NCBI GenBank assembly: GCA_013396755.1
Contig: VWZF01003927.1
Location: 910,792 to 974,791, forward strand
Direction: 5' to 3'
Source of the DNA: Sclerurus mexicanus
Taxonomy: Eukaryota > Chordata > Aves > Passeriformes > Furnariidae
DNA length: 64,000 bases
Part shown: piece by piece, positions 12,350-23,300 of the stretch
How positions within the stretch are numbered: position 1 is the stretch's first letter
Layout of the letters: every line of letters begins with the position of its first letter
Made by a program: the position numbers and the translations under genes
The notes under the pieces: generated by a model
Databases searched by the model: none
What the model saw: the letters and a program-made list of their open reading frames with translations, nothing else
Told to the model about the DNA's origin: nothing

Positions 12350-15300
12350 CTGTAAAAGGACATTTATGTCTATTACCACACTCATAAAACAAGAGAGGCT
12401 GCTTGTCCCACACATGGTATTTGTGTATATGATCCCAAATCAGAGCTCACAAGACTCAATCAGTGAAGAATCTTGATCAGCAATAAAGACCATGTTTTCT
12501 TACCCAAGACAAACAGTGACACAAGGTGAATGGATTTCTTGTACGGTCATGAGTGTCTTTATGTGAGCATCAAGGAAGTTAATTTGGGGAGAAACACTGC
12601 TGTGTGGTAGCATTTAACTTTGGCCAGGAACAACAGAGCGATACCAAGTTGCTCCAATAGCTCATTTTCCCAGTGCTCTTGTAATGCTGTCAGTGTTAGA
12701 GACATTTCCATTCTTGTGTCATGAATGCCTAAGATAAGAGGCCCCCATTAGCAAAGGGTGCAGAGTGAAAAAGTGAGGGACCTTTTGTGTTCCCCACAAC
12801 AAACTAAAAGTGCTTGCATATTCTTGGGTATTCTGGGAGGTGAGCAGACCACAAACAACAGAAAAATAATAAGAGCTACAGCAGCAGATCCAAAGTGCTG
12901 TATGAACTCATTAATCTAGGAATACATGGTGCTGAAATGGGGAAAAAAACTGCTTTTACTCTGGCAGCAGGCAAGCTTTTATAAAATTCTGACAAGTGAG
13001 AAGGATTCTTGGTTAGCCTGTCTCGTCCCAGCAACAGGATGGAAGGGCAATCCCTGTGAGAGTAGGCTAAAGGAACAATGACGACTTGATTATTTTTAAC
13101 TAATCTTTAAAAAAGGAAGGGTGGGATCTATCAGAAAGCAGATTTAAATGGCAGGAATTTGAAAGCAAACTCCTCACAATGAAACTGTTTAAATGTTTTT
13201 GTGATGCTTCTCTGATGTTCAAGGGGCCCCGAGCTGTTGCCATTCAACAGGCACAGCCCTGTCACATTTTTTTCCCCTTCATTGTTCAGAAGTTCATTTA
13301 TCATCTCTTCAGTTCTCAGCTTGGTAAACATCTCTATTTCCAGCTGGATCCTAGAGAGTGTCTTGCTTTGGAACAACAATCCTGTGCTTCACAGTACCCA
13401 CACTAGAGGCTCAAGTGACCAAACAGCCGTGTTGTTTCTCTGGCTGCAGACACAGACTGTGGCTCCATGAATGTCTGTACCAGAGGGGTGCTCTGCCACA
13501 TCCCCTGGCAGGACAAACATGGACCCACTCAGTCACAGGTGCAGAAAACACACAGAACAAATAAATCCAAAACCGCAGAGTGAGCTTCTAGAAGCTCAGC
13601 ATATTGCATTAAGCAGTGGCAGCAACCATGATCTGAATAATAGGGATTCTAAAGTGGAACTTTAGTAACACTGAACCATGGCCAAAGTACCTTCAAAAAG
13701 ACCAGAAAACATTTTGGGTATTCTCTTCCCCTCAATCCAAGTAACTTTAAAGTCATCTGTAATAAAAGGAGGTAAAATATTTCAAATGTAAAAGCAGTGT
13801 TCCAATCAACATTCCTCTTTTACTACTTTGTAGAAGGAGATACTAAATAGAAAAAAAAGAAAACTGAAGATGGTCACCTACCCGAGTCAGTGTGAGCTGA
13901 GGTTCTGCGTAGAAAGCTTTGCCCATTACTGGTTTCCTGTAAGTCTCATCCACATCTGTCAGGGCCTAGAAGACAAAATAAATGGAAAGGTCAAAATTAA
14001 AAGAAGACATGAAGCAGCTTTGGACCAGCTCTGTGTCAAGGCATATTGAAATTATGTTCTTTCTGAGAGAAATTCCATCCTAGGAACAAGCTGTGCTTTG
14101 GAGCTGGTTTGTTAATCATCTAAATTGTACCAAGGTATAAAAACAGCAGCAAAGTGTTGAATCCATTCTGCATTACTTACAAATCTTTGTAACCTTGCCA
14201 GCAAAATCCTTCCCACCTCCCCATTTCCAAACTTTTAACAGTTCCAGGCTCACAAATATTTAATAGCTGCTTTTCTATCCACTGTCTTTGAGATCTTCAT
14301 GAGGTAGAGCACAGGGAAAAACTTTAGTTACTGACAGCCCAGTGATGTTAGTGAAAGGAAACAGAGATGCAAAAACCACTATAAAGAGATTGTGTTTTGC
14401 AGAGAAACCTCTGGAATCTTCAGATATTCTTTATATTCCACATTCCTTATACAAGGAATGGGCTCTTATACAAAACCTTTGAAGATGCTGGGAACTCTCC
14501 AAAGCTTCTCTCTTACCTAAAACCTCTCTAAAATGGTTGGGCATCTCCCAGACACACCAGTCCAATCACTTACACTTGAAACCCAGCACCTGGTGCCAGA
14601 GCAAATTAGTTTGTGACCCACAACACCACATTAATCTTCTTCAAATGTCATTTGTTTAAACCTGTTGCAAATGTCAAGTTTTCAACATAACAGACATAAA
14701 TCAAGAGCTGGAACAATAATTACCATATTCCAGAATTTGTCAAATGCAACCAGAAACCCTGTGCAGACTCCACGAAGCCCTTTGAAAGTGCGGATGTGAA
14801 CATTGATTTTTACACCATCTCGGACACAACGATGAAGTTCCCCCAGTGGGCTGCCTTCATGGACTAAAACAGAAAGAGAACATCACCAGTCTTCAACAAA
14901 ATATAAAGAATCATAGAACAGAATCAGAGAATGGTTTGAGTTGGAAGGGACCTTAAAGATCATCCCGTTCCATCCTCCTGTCAGGGGTTGAGACACCTTC
15001 CACCAGCCCAGGTTGCTCGGAGTTCCACCCAACATGAACACTCCCAGGAACGGGGCAGCCACAGCTTCTCTGGGCAACCTATGCCAGGGCCTCATTACCC
15101 TCACAGTAAAGAATTTCTTACTAATATCTAGCCCAAATTACTGTCTTTCGGTTTTATGCCATTCCCCCTTGTCATGTCACTACATTCTCTTGTAAAAAGT
15201 CTCTCTCCAAAACATACGTGTGCATGTATATACATATATATATGGAGAGAGAGATATAAAAAAATACGTAGAAATCTACTCTATGTACAAGAATGGCAGA

Positions 15301-18098
15301 TCTTGACACAACACTTGCCTTCACAGCAAAGGGAATGAGAAGCCCCAGAGCACTATTAACACACTGCGGTTGTGATTACCAGACCACAAACACTCTTCTT
15401 ACAGTGGGGACTTCAGAAAATGGGAAGGTTTTCCTTTACATAACCTACAGCCAGATCAACCTTAGCTGGAAAACTTTTTGCTATGTTTCAAAAACATGTT
15501 AAGTAATGCAAATCGTAAATAAAAGTGGTTCAGAGGGAATAGAGAGTTCATGGGGGCAGAGTTGGTTTCCCAGGAAAGACAAATGCCCGGTTAAGGCCAC
15601 CTCAGATTAGTTATGATCTGTGAATAAAGGATTGTATCAGATGTGGGTTTTTTCTTTACGAGATTTCTGAAACAATGACTCAAAATCCTTCAACTAACTA
15701 AATTGGACCAGTCTAAACTGATGAAAATGTATTGTTTCACTTAAAATTTCAGCAGCCAACTGAACATCCTTCAAAGACATACAAATCTTTGGCAGAGGAA
15801 TAAAATGACTCTAAGCAGCAGTCAGCAATGAAACCATGCTAAACCACAGGGCAATAATGCTTTTGGCCAGGGCAAAACTGAAGGAATTCAGTAAAACACA
15901 CAGCTTACCTGGCACACACAAGCCTTACCTGCACACTAGAAATCTCTGCAAGTGTAAGTTATCTAAAGGGTAAATAACATTTACTTTACAATTTCCACCC
16001 ATGCCATGATGAAGCCATTCCAGTGATAAACCACAGGTATCCATTTGCCTGTGCAAACAGGACTGCTGTACAATTCCTACTGAGAGTAAGGGAAAAGACT
16101 TGGTCTAAAATCTCACAGAGTTTTTCATAAAATATGTGAGTCAGAGATGATCTCTCACCTTGTGCTTTAGGGACTATATATTCAAGGTTTGATTTGCGCA
16201 GTAGAAAATGCTTCCTGTGAGTGTAAAGTTAATGCATGACAGCTGATCTGCAGGACTGGGCTGCAGGGCAATTCACAGCCACAGCAGGGAAATCTAAAGC
16301 AGTTTCTTCTGAATAAATCTAATCATGTTTATTTTTTGAGATCCATTGTCCTCTTGCCAGCCCCCTCCAGCTGGATAACTGGAGGAAATTGGTTTCACAC
16401 AGAGCATAAGCTATCTCAGCACCTCCCAGCTTTGCTTATGGGGGTCTTTCTGTGAGTCTCTGTGCCTCCTTCAGCTGAACTGATGACAAATTTATGTTCT
16501 GAATTCATAGATTCACCATGGGAACCACAGATGGCACCACCATGGCATCAGATTGATGCTTTTAATCAGTTAACAGCATTTTTTCTAACCAACCCCGAGA
16601 ATTTGAGTAATAATTTAAAATATTTTTTTATATTTCAAATTCCAGTATTCCCATTACATAGAAATTTTATCACCACCTTTTAATAAAAACCCAAATACAA
16701 CCCTTATTTCCAAATATTCTTCTGCCTGTCAGCATCCTGAAAAACACAATACAGCTCTACCAAATCTAGACTCTGCCCACTTTTCCTTCCTATGTAAGTT
16801 CTGACTTCTCCATGCCAAACCTCCAGCTTCACCTGACCAAAGGGGCAGAACACATCACCCAAAAACCTTTAAACAACCTGACATCTTGGAAAAAATAAAA
16901 CCAGCAACGCAAGGAATTTATTTTTGGAACACACCTTTTCTGCAAGCACCAGGGGCTGTTGTAATGACCAGGCTCTGCATGCAGCTAAATCTGCCTCTGC
17001 ATTCTGATACTTTTAAATACTAGTATTAATTATATATAGCCATGAATACATTGCATTTTGGTGTCTAAGCAAGAAAAAAGTTCTGCTTTGGATAATCAGC
17101 ACTGAATGTTTTGGACTTTGCCCTTTTATATACAGAACATTAAGGAGATGGTGATGAAGAGATACTGTTTAAAAAAAACCAACAGTATTTTTAATTAAGT
17201 GCTCTAAAGTTACATCTCATTTGATAGCAAACCTGTTTGATCCTTGGTGTGGGAGCACAGGTGCCACCCCTTCACGTTTAGGGGGAATTACCATGACTGT
17301 ATGCATAAATCTATACCAAGAAACTTGTATCATCATGGCAACTGATGAATTTAGCAACATCACAGCTGCCTCCCAACTCAATCCACATCATGTTATCAGA
17401 AACACCAGCGCTGTATTTATGCCCCCAGGAAGTGTGTTTAGTAACCAAGTAACAGCAGTGTGTTACAGACTCACCCTGTGGTTATGATCTAACTATGAGC
17501 TGCACGGACTCAAACCCGATTCCCGGTTTAAAATAGTACTTTTGAAAGTCCAGCAGTTTCTCATCCTCTTTCCCCTTAAAATGGAGCGGATGTGTCATTA
17601 ACCAAGTGACAGGTATCGCCATACAAAGCCAGACAGGACAAAGTCAGTGTCACCGCTGAGCGAGCAGCTCCGTGAAATGCTGTTTTCGGCATTTCCCCGT
17701 TCCTACACACCATTTCACAGACCCACAGCACGGTCTGGGTTGGAAAGGCACCTTTCAGGTCACCTCTTTCCACCCGCTCTGCGGGCAGGGCCACGCTGCT
17801 CAGAGTCCAGGGAAGGGAAGGGAAGGGGCTGCCGCAGCTCCGCTCCGCGACCCGGCCGTGTCTCACCGCGTTCCCCAAGGGCCGCCGCCCCCGCCCCGCT
17901 GCCACCCAGCCCCTTCCTGGGGCCACCGCTCTCGTCTCACCCCGGACCCCCCCAAAACTCCGGCCCCTGCGCCCGCCCCGCCGTCCCTTACGGGCCATCC
18001 TGGTGAGCACGTTGCGCGGCGCCCGCGGCCGGCGGCGCTCCCGCGGCTCGGGGCCGGCGTTCACCATGAGGCCGCGGAGCCGCTGGATGCGCTCGGGG
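11951..18098 (-). CDS. LSM11: LSM11, U7 snRNP Sm-like protein (5' partial gene)
   Basis: LSM11 replaces an SmD protein in the U7 snRNP core, which directs 3' processing of replication-dependent histone pre-mRNAs in the nucleus. Four exons on the minus strand read in phase: 18098-17992 (partial), 14863-14724, 13965-13882 and 12349-11951, giving about 242 residues. Visible landmarks are PERIQRLRGLMV, RNVLTRM, the Sm1 segment GVKINVHIRTFKGLRGVCTG with [28 protein letters not shown], and the C-terminal Sm2 strand IFIRGENVLLVHLA. The arginine- and serine-rich linker in the last exon is typical of the family. The N-terminal part, which in known LSM11 binds FLASH, is missing: the sequence breaks at the N at 18099 and what follows does not continue the protein. 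This is an assembly gap, not evidence of a broken gene. Confidence 0.96.
12350..13881 (-). other. LSM11 intron 3
   Basis: Begins with GTAGGT at the exon 3 donor and ends with CAG before the last exon. I see no repeats or embedded genes in it. Confidence 0.6.
13882..13965 (-). CDS. LSM11: LSM11 exon 3
   Basis: 84 bp, 28 codons, phase 0 at both ends. Acceptor TTCTAG, donor CGG|GTAGGT. It encodes [16 protein letters not shown] and so on to LTLTR, part of the Sm fold. Confidence 0.95.
13966..14723 (-). other. LSM11 intron 2
   Basis: About 760 bp of AT-rich unique sequence between GTAATT and TCTAG. Nothing else is recognised. Confidence 0.6.
14724..14863 (-). CDS. LSM11: LSM11 exon 2
   Basis: 140 bp, with acceptor TTTTAG and donor ATG|GTAATT. 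It completes a Leu codon with exon 1, then reads HEGSPLGELHRCVRDG through FLVAFDKFWNM. It holds the first Sm motif. Confidence 0.95.
14908..15210 (-). mobile_element. CR1 LINE 3' fragment, antisense, in LSM11 intron 1
   Basis: Shows the 'gaatcatagaa' and 'agaatggtttgagttggaag' tail signature, then 'ctctgggcaacctatgccag' and 'gaatttcttactaatatcta'. It lies just 5' of LSM11 exon 2 on the gene's strand and is 5'-truncated. Confidence 0.92.
15211..17734. other. LSM11 intron 1, remainder
   Basis: An AT-rich intron with a short TATA/GA microsatellite at about 15225-15262. A chance frame at 17221-17487 shows no domain and no splice context. No gene is recognised. Confidence 0.5.
17735..17812 (-). 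mobile_element. CR1 fragment near the LSM11 promoter
   Basis: A short antisense CR1 piece: 'acggtctgggttggaaagg', then 'cctttcaggtcacctctttc'. It lies about 180 bp from the LSM11 exon 1 donor, within intron 1. Confidence 0.7.
17992..18098 (-). CDS. LSM11: LSM11 exon 1, 3' part only
   Basis: Open from the N at 18099 to donor GCCC|GTAAGG. It encodes PERIQRLRGLMVN through APRNVLTRMA (35 residues) plus one base of the next codon. The upstream coding part of exon 1 is absent because of the gap. GC content is very high. Confidence 0.9.
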
Positions 18099-18099
18099 N
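18099..18099. other. Assembly gap (single N)
   Basis: The N interrupts LSM11 exon 1 within a GC-rich tract. The missing coding sequence shows that the true gap is longer than one base. Confidence 0.9.
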
Positions 18100-19639
18100 G
18101 GGGGTCGTGTGTCTTCTGTCCCTGAGCGGGACTTCTAAAGCTACACTGACACCTGGAAGCACAGGCACAGGTCAGGCTGTGTGTGCCACTAACAGCAGGC
18201 TGCTCCTTCGACCTTGGGAGTATTTATTTTCCCTTACAGCTATGAAGTCATATCAATGACTTCATGCATGAGGATACTACAGGGAGTTTCTTTCTCTAGA
18301 ATTTATATTAATACAAATAAAAGGCCATGATTATACAATCCATATCTTGCTTCCAAAGTCTGCATCTGTTGACTTATTCCATGTTATTGTAAGGATGAGT
18401 AAGTTAGAAAACATTCTGCATAAGACCTAATACAGACCCGTTTTTTTATGCACACATACATAGATATATTGTAGAATGTATCAGGCGGCTATAATATCCA
18501 AGGTAAAAAACCTACATAATACTTCCCAAGTCAGAATCATGGCTGTGAAATTATTTTTTTTTCATCTTTAATCTCAGTAAATCCAAATGTTACCAGTGCT
18601 GGAACAGCTGCTTTGTATGTAATGTCCAAAGTCAGGCACCAGACAGTAACATATGGCATTTCAAAGTAAATTACATTTGTGTTACAAAACAAAAAACCAA
18701 CAGACAGATAGAAAGTTCTTAAGAGTAGATGAGTGATGCAGTGATTCATTCAGAATCATTATCTCAGTCACGTCCTCTTCCTGGGAATTTTCAGCCCATT
18801 CTACAAACTAAAAGTGAGATATATTCGTTCACTGCATGTACTTAACTTCTCAGTATTAGCATAGAGCAGTAGGAGGGGAAACCCTGTGCTATTAAAAACA
18901 CACAGGCTCATTGTTTAATCTCAGGAAGAACCTGCAAAGTAGTAGTTTACATCGGTACCTGGTTGATGTTTTTTTAAAAAAAAAACCACCACCAAAAGGC
19001 ACATTGCCTTAAATGTGCACATTCTTCTTGCAGGAAGGGGAAACAGAGTACATTGATAAGCAAATTTGTGGGAAATTACCTCTGTACTGAGTGACCTTCT
19101 CAAGTCATATTTGATCCTTTCTTTCCATTTTATGGCCAGTCCCCACTGCTGACTATGTTTCCCTTAGCAACCACTGGCCCAGTTACTCTCCTAGTAACAA
19201 GCATGGTTGGAAGTGGTAATAGCCTTATAAATACCTATTATAGCTATGTTTCTACTGGAGCAGGTTATTTCCCTCAAATTCCAGTTGCAGTGGGACAACA
19301 ACCTATCCATTAGCAGAAATTTTTCTGCTCCAAGAGGTTGTATGATTTGTTTGGACAATGGGTCTTAACTGAGAGTTAAACCAGAACAAACCTGTGCATA
19401 AACCAAGCAACACACGCTCCTCCCTTCTCTCTAACTGATTGTCAGCACTGCTATGTCTGTCATTCCTAGGAAAATCAGAAAACAGCACCACAAGTTGTTG
19501 TTGGCTTCCTCTCTGCAGGTGCCAGGAATGTTCCCCTGTATTGCTACTGTCACTCCTGCACAGCAGGAGACAGGTGACTTCCCAGGCCATGGAAAGTGAG
19601 ATGTCCATCCTTGTCCTAAGAGAATTCCAGTATAATATC
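18100..19639. other. Spacer between LSM11 and THG1L
   Basis: Non-coding, AT-rich. It contains a perfect hairpin at 18242-18265. No promoter of LSM11 can be placed because exon 1 is truncated by the gap. Confidence 0.5.
18242..18265. repeat. Perfect 10-bp inverted repeat
   Basis: The arms atgaagtcat and atgacttcat are exact reverse complements separated by a 4-base loop (atca). Each arm contains a TGA(A/C)TTCA-like half site, so it could bind a bZIP factor or fold as a hairpin. No function can be assigned. Confidence 0.6.
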
Positions 19640-20188
19640 TTTATTATTAACTTCACTGTTTGGAACTTTCACCAGTTACTAGTAAAAGTCCCAGGAATAT
19701 GAAAGGCCATATGATAAAACACACCAGAGAAGATACTGGTTTTAATTTTTACAAGTATAAAAACCCTGTACAGCTGATAAAAGCTTTTAAAATCAGTCAT
19801 AGGAAACTGCTGGGCTATTCCATTTCCTTTCAATAAGAATCAGACATTAGGCATGGTTTGTCACTCATCTGACCAAACACACTGGCCTTGAATTTAAATA
19901 CTAAAGGGCAATTGAGTATTCTGGTACATCTCAGTTGCAACAAAAATAATAATTTTCTGTTCAGATATGCAAGCTTTTTTATAGTTCAGCAGTCCAGTAA
20001 AACATCTCATGATTTAAATGCTATAGAAATACAGGAAATTTCTATACACTTTTTCTACAAACATGTATATACAAGGAAGGAGCAGTCTTAATCTATAATG
20101 AGTTCTCTGCCAGCCACCATCCATTACTCAGTGGCCAACAGCCCAAGCAGAGCAAAATGTAAACTACCATTTATACTCTTCAGAGATA
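19640..20188 (-). other. THG1L: Putative THG1L 3' UTR
   Basis: Follows the THG1L stop codon on the minus strand. An ATTAAA is at 19746-19741 and an AATAAA at 19645-19640. Either would give a 3' UTR of about 0.45-0.55 kb. The choice is inferred from motif position only. Confidence 0.35.
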
Positions 20189-20350
20189 TCAACTATCCTC
20201 AGCCAGAATCTCAGGATATTCCTCCCAGAACTGGTCCCCAATGATATCACAGTGCAGGGGAACAACTTGAGTCTTTGTTCGGGTCACTTCAACTTCCTTT
20301 TCTTCTGCTTCCTTTGGCAGTTTTATTTTCTTAGTGATGATTTCATTAAC
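20189..20350 (-). CDS. THG1L: THG1L exon 6 (last)
   Basis: Acceptor TTTTCAG, then VNEIITKKIKLPKE through PLHCDIIGDQFWEEYPEI and TGA at 20191-20189. 53 residues plus stop; starts in phase 0. Confidence 0.96.
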   Translation of the reverse strand, partial: VNEIITKKIKLPKEAEEKEVEVTRTKTQVVPLHCDIIGDQFWEEYPEILAEDS

Positions 20351-23300
20351 CTGAAAATACAGTTGACATATTAGCAGACATGTAAGACTCCAGAGAGGAT
20401 TCACAAACGGACAAGAAACAAAGCCACAACAAAACAACCATCAACCCTATATCACACCAGAGTTTAAACACACCATCTTTTGAAAGGCAGTCTGTTCTCA
20501 ATTCGAAGACTTAACACATGAGCAGGTGAAGATGCACGTCATCATCACATGGCTTAAAGAAACTGCCTGTAAATTCACATTACTTATTGCAAGTATTCTT
20601 GAACGAAGCACAATATATACTTTGGAGCTATATAAAGCAAACAGAAAACCTTGATAATGTCTACAATTACTAAGGAAAAATATGACTAAGGAACAAGTGG
20701 ACTGTATTTCCAGGTGGGAGCCTCAATCTCTTCTAATTAGTTCAAATGAACTATAAATTGTTAGCCAAAATTTAAATAAGGACTATTTTTTTATACATAG
20801 AAGGCAAAAGGCTGAGCAAGTTATGGAGAACTCTTAGTATAGACAGGTGGGGCCTGATAACATGAAACAGTATTCCTAGTTAAGGTCTCCCAGCATAGAA
20901 GGACACTAAGGCCATGAACATTTATGATTTTCTGGGGTCTCATCTCATGAAAAAACACAGGACAGGAATTTCTTTCACTAATTCTGGATCATCCTAGAAT
21001 GATGAATATTTCCAAGTTACCTTTAAAGCAAAAAAGGACTAAGCATAAAAGTTTGTAATTCCTTTGCCATGCATATACTTGGGACCTAATCCTGGGAAGG
21101 ACCTGGCACAGGCCCCAAATGATATACACATTGTCATCTGTTATTACATGTTTTATCTCACTAGTCATAATCTGCACCTAAATCAGACTTCACAGACTAG
21201 TTTTTACACTGTGCTCATAGAAACAGATATCTCAAAACCACCTCCAAAACAATTAGTCATCTTACACATCATTATATGGCAAATATGGTTAGTTTTAAAA
21301 TGAGATACATCTCGTGATCTTACAGTATAGGCTGTCTGCCACAGTGAAACTATTCAAAACATGAACAGAAAGCAAGTGGCAATACAGTTTTTTACCTTCT
21401 GCCATATTAAGACAGTTCCTTTTCTATACATCAAAGGTTCATTGTTGTAGTTGATGTTGAATTCAGAAAATAAGATTTCATTCTTATCTCCAGCCAAAGT
21501 TCCCTGAGAAGAAATGAAAGGAAAAATACTCTTATAGATAACAAACAAACAAACAAACAAACTGAATCTCTAGGGTAGAGGATGGGTGAATATTGGAAGG
21601 CTGACATTTGTACAGGTTTTTCACCTTTAAGTCACAAGGTTTAATTACTTCTCTCAACAGAGGAATTAATTCCAACTGCCAAATGAGTATTAAAACTGCG
21701 AGGTTTTTTGTTATATTTTCAAGACAAATAGAAAAAAGTCAACAAACTCCAGGAAAAAACAGAAATAATTTGCTGAAGCCTGCACAAGGAGACAAAAAAC
21801 AACAGAATGGCCTGGGAACCAACAGTAGCTGAATCCTGCCATTGTACCTCCTGCATTTGGATACTGGACATTTCACACCATTTCAAAGATTTCTGAATTT
21901 GCTAATTAAGAACTTCAAATCCTGTTAATACTTGACCACAAATACATTATTTGCTCATGATACTATCATCTGTGAAATTCAAGAAGTGATTGAATCCATA
22001 CCCACAAAACTATTACAGTAAGAACACACAAGCCAGCCAGGGCTGCTGGGCAGGCAAGACACTTCGCAAATCTTATGATTTAAATTGTAGCTGGAAAAAA
22101 ACATGACCTCGGGAGACTCTTACCCGGAGCCTGTCCTGTGCTTCCACTGGTGTCAAACCACTTCGCTGTACAAGCATCCAAAACACTGTATTATAAAGGT
22201 TATTAATATGGCCTACAGAAAACAGAAAAAGAGTGTGTGAAAGATTTGCCAAATCTAAGCGAATACCTAGAAAAAACAGCTTTATTTCCAGAGTTGTATC
22301 CAAGATACAGCCAAGAATAATGGGTAATTAATATAATCAGTTGCTAGAGAAGATACAATGTCATCCATTTTTAAGGTACTGCATATGAGAAGAATAACTA
22401 AAATAGATTTCACTTTAACTCTGAAAAGGGAAGAGCAGAGGGTGAAGGGTGTTTATGTGTAATGTAAATTGTTTTAATTTGAGCAACAGGGACTAGGTAC
22501 TGACAAAAGCCTAGAGACTAAACTCAATGCTCTGTTCTAGCATGGAATACACAGCACTTCTGATTGCTCCCTGGTGTGAATTTAAACATTCACATCTGTT
22601 CATTAAAGAAGATTACCTTGGCTAAGCCAACCCTGAACATAAAAATTAATAAATTACTTAATAGTTAAAATATTTCCTACGCTGAACTCACTCCCAGGAT
22701 GCAGTAAATTTAGTTATGTCTTAAGACTCAGAATTTTAGCCTGTATTTCCATAGCCATTCAAAGCCCAATAAATTCTATCATTTAAAACTACCTGCCCTA
22801 CCTGCTATTCTTTCACTGACAATTACATATACAAACACATTGGCAGTAAAGGCATTTCTATTCAGAGAGGAGAACTCCACTCTCTGTTTCCTAGAAACGC
22901 TTACAATCTGCTTGCCTCCAACTGAGGTAGTCCTTCAAGTTCTGGTTGCTGGGATACAACACAATTCGTCCATCAAATCCTGGTGGATACAGAAGTTGCT
23001 GGTCCTTAAAGTAATCCTTCCAGTAGAAAACGTAACTTGAGGCAAACTGGGAGACCACGTGAGTCATGAACTTACTTGCAAACACAGAACAAGAGGAAAA
23101 AAGAGAGAAATGCATCAGTATGGTTATGTATCTGTGGTTATCTGAGGTATTAGTAGTGGTAATTCTAGCAGAGAGCAGCATTTCTTAAATATGGCCCAAC
23201 AGAGCAGCAATGGCACAGAGTCTTTTGAACACCAGAAGTACTGAGAATCAAGTAAAAGCATTTGGGAAATGCAACAAATAGAATGTTTGTTCTAACAATG

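Noticed and set aside
17576..18067. 163-codon minus-strand frame as a complete gene
   Set aside because: Only the part above 17992 is coding (LSM11 exon 1). The rest is read-through into intron 1, and its Met is an internal LSM11 residue.
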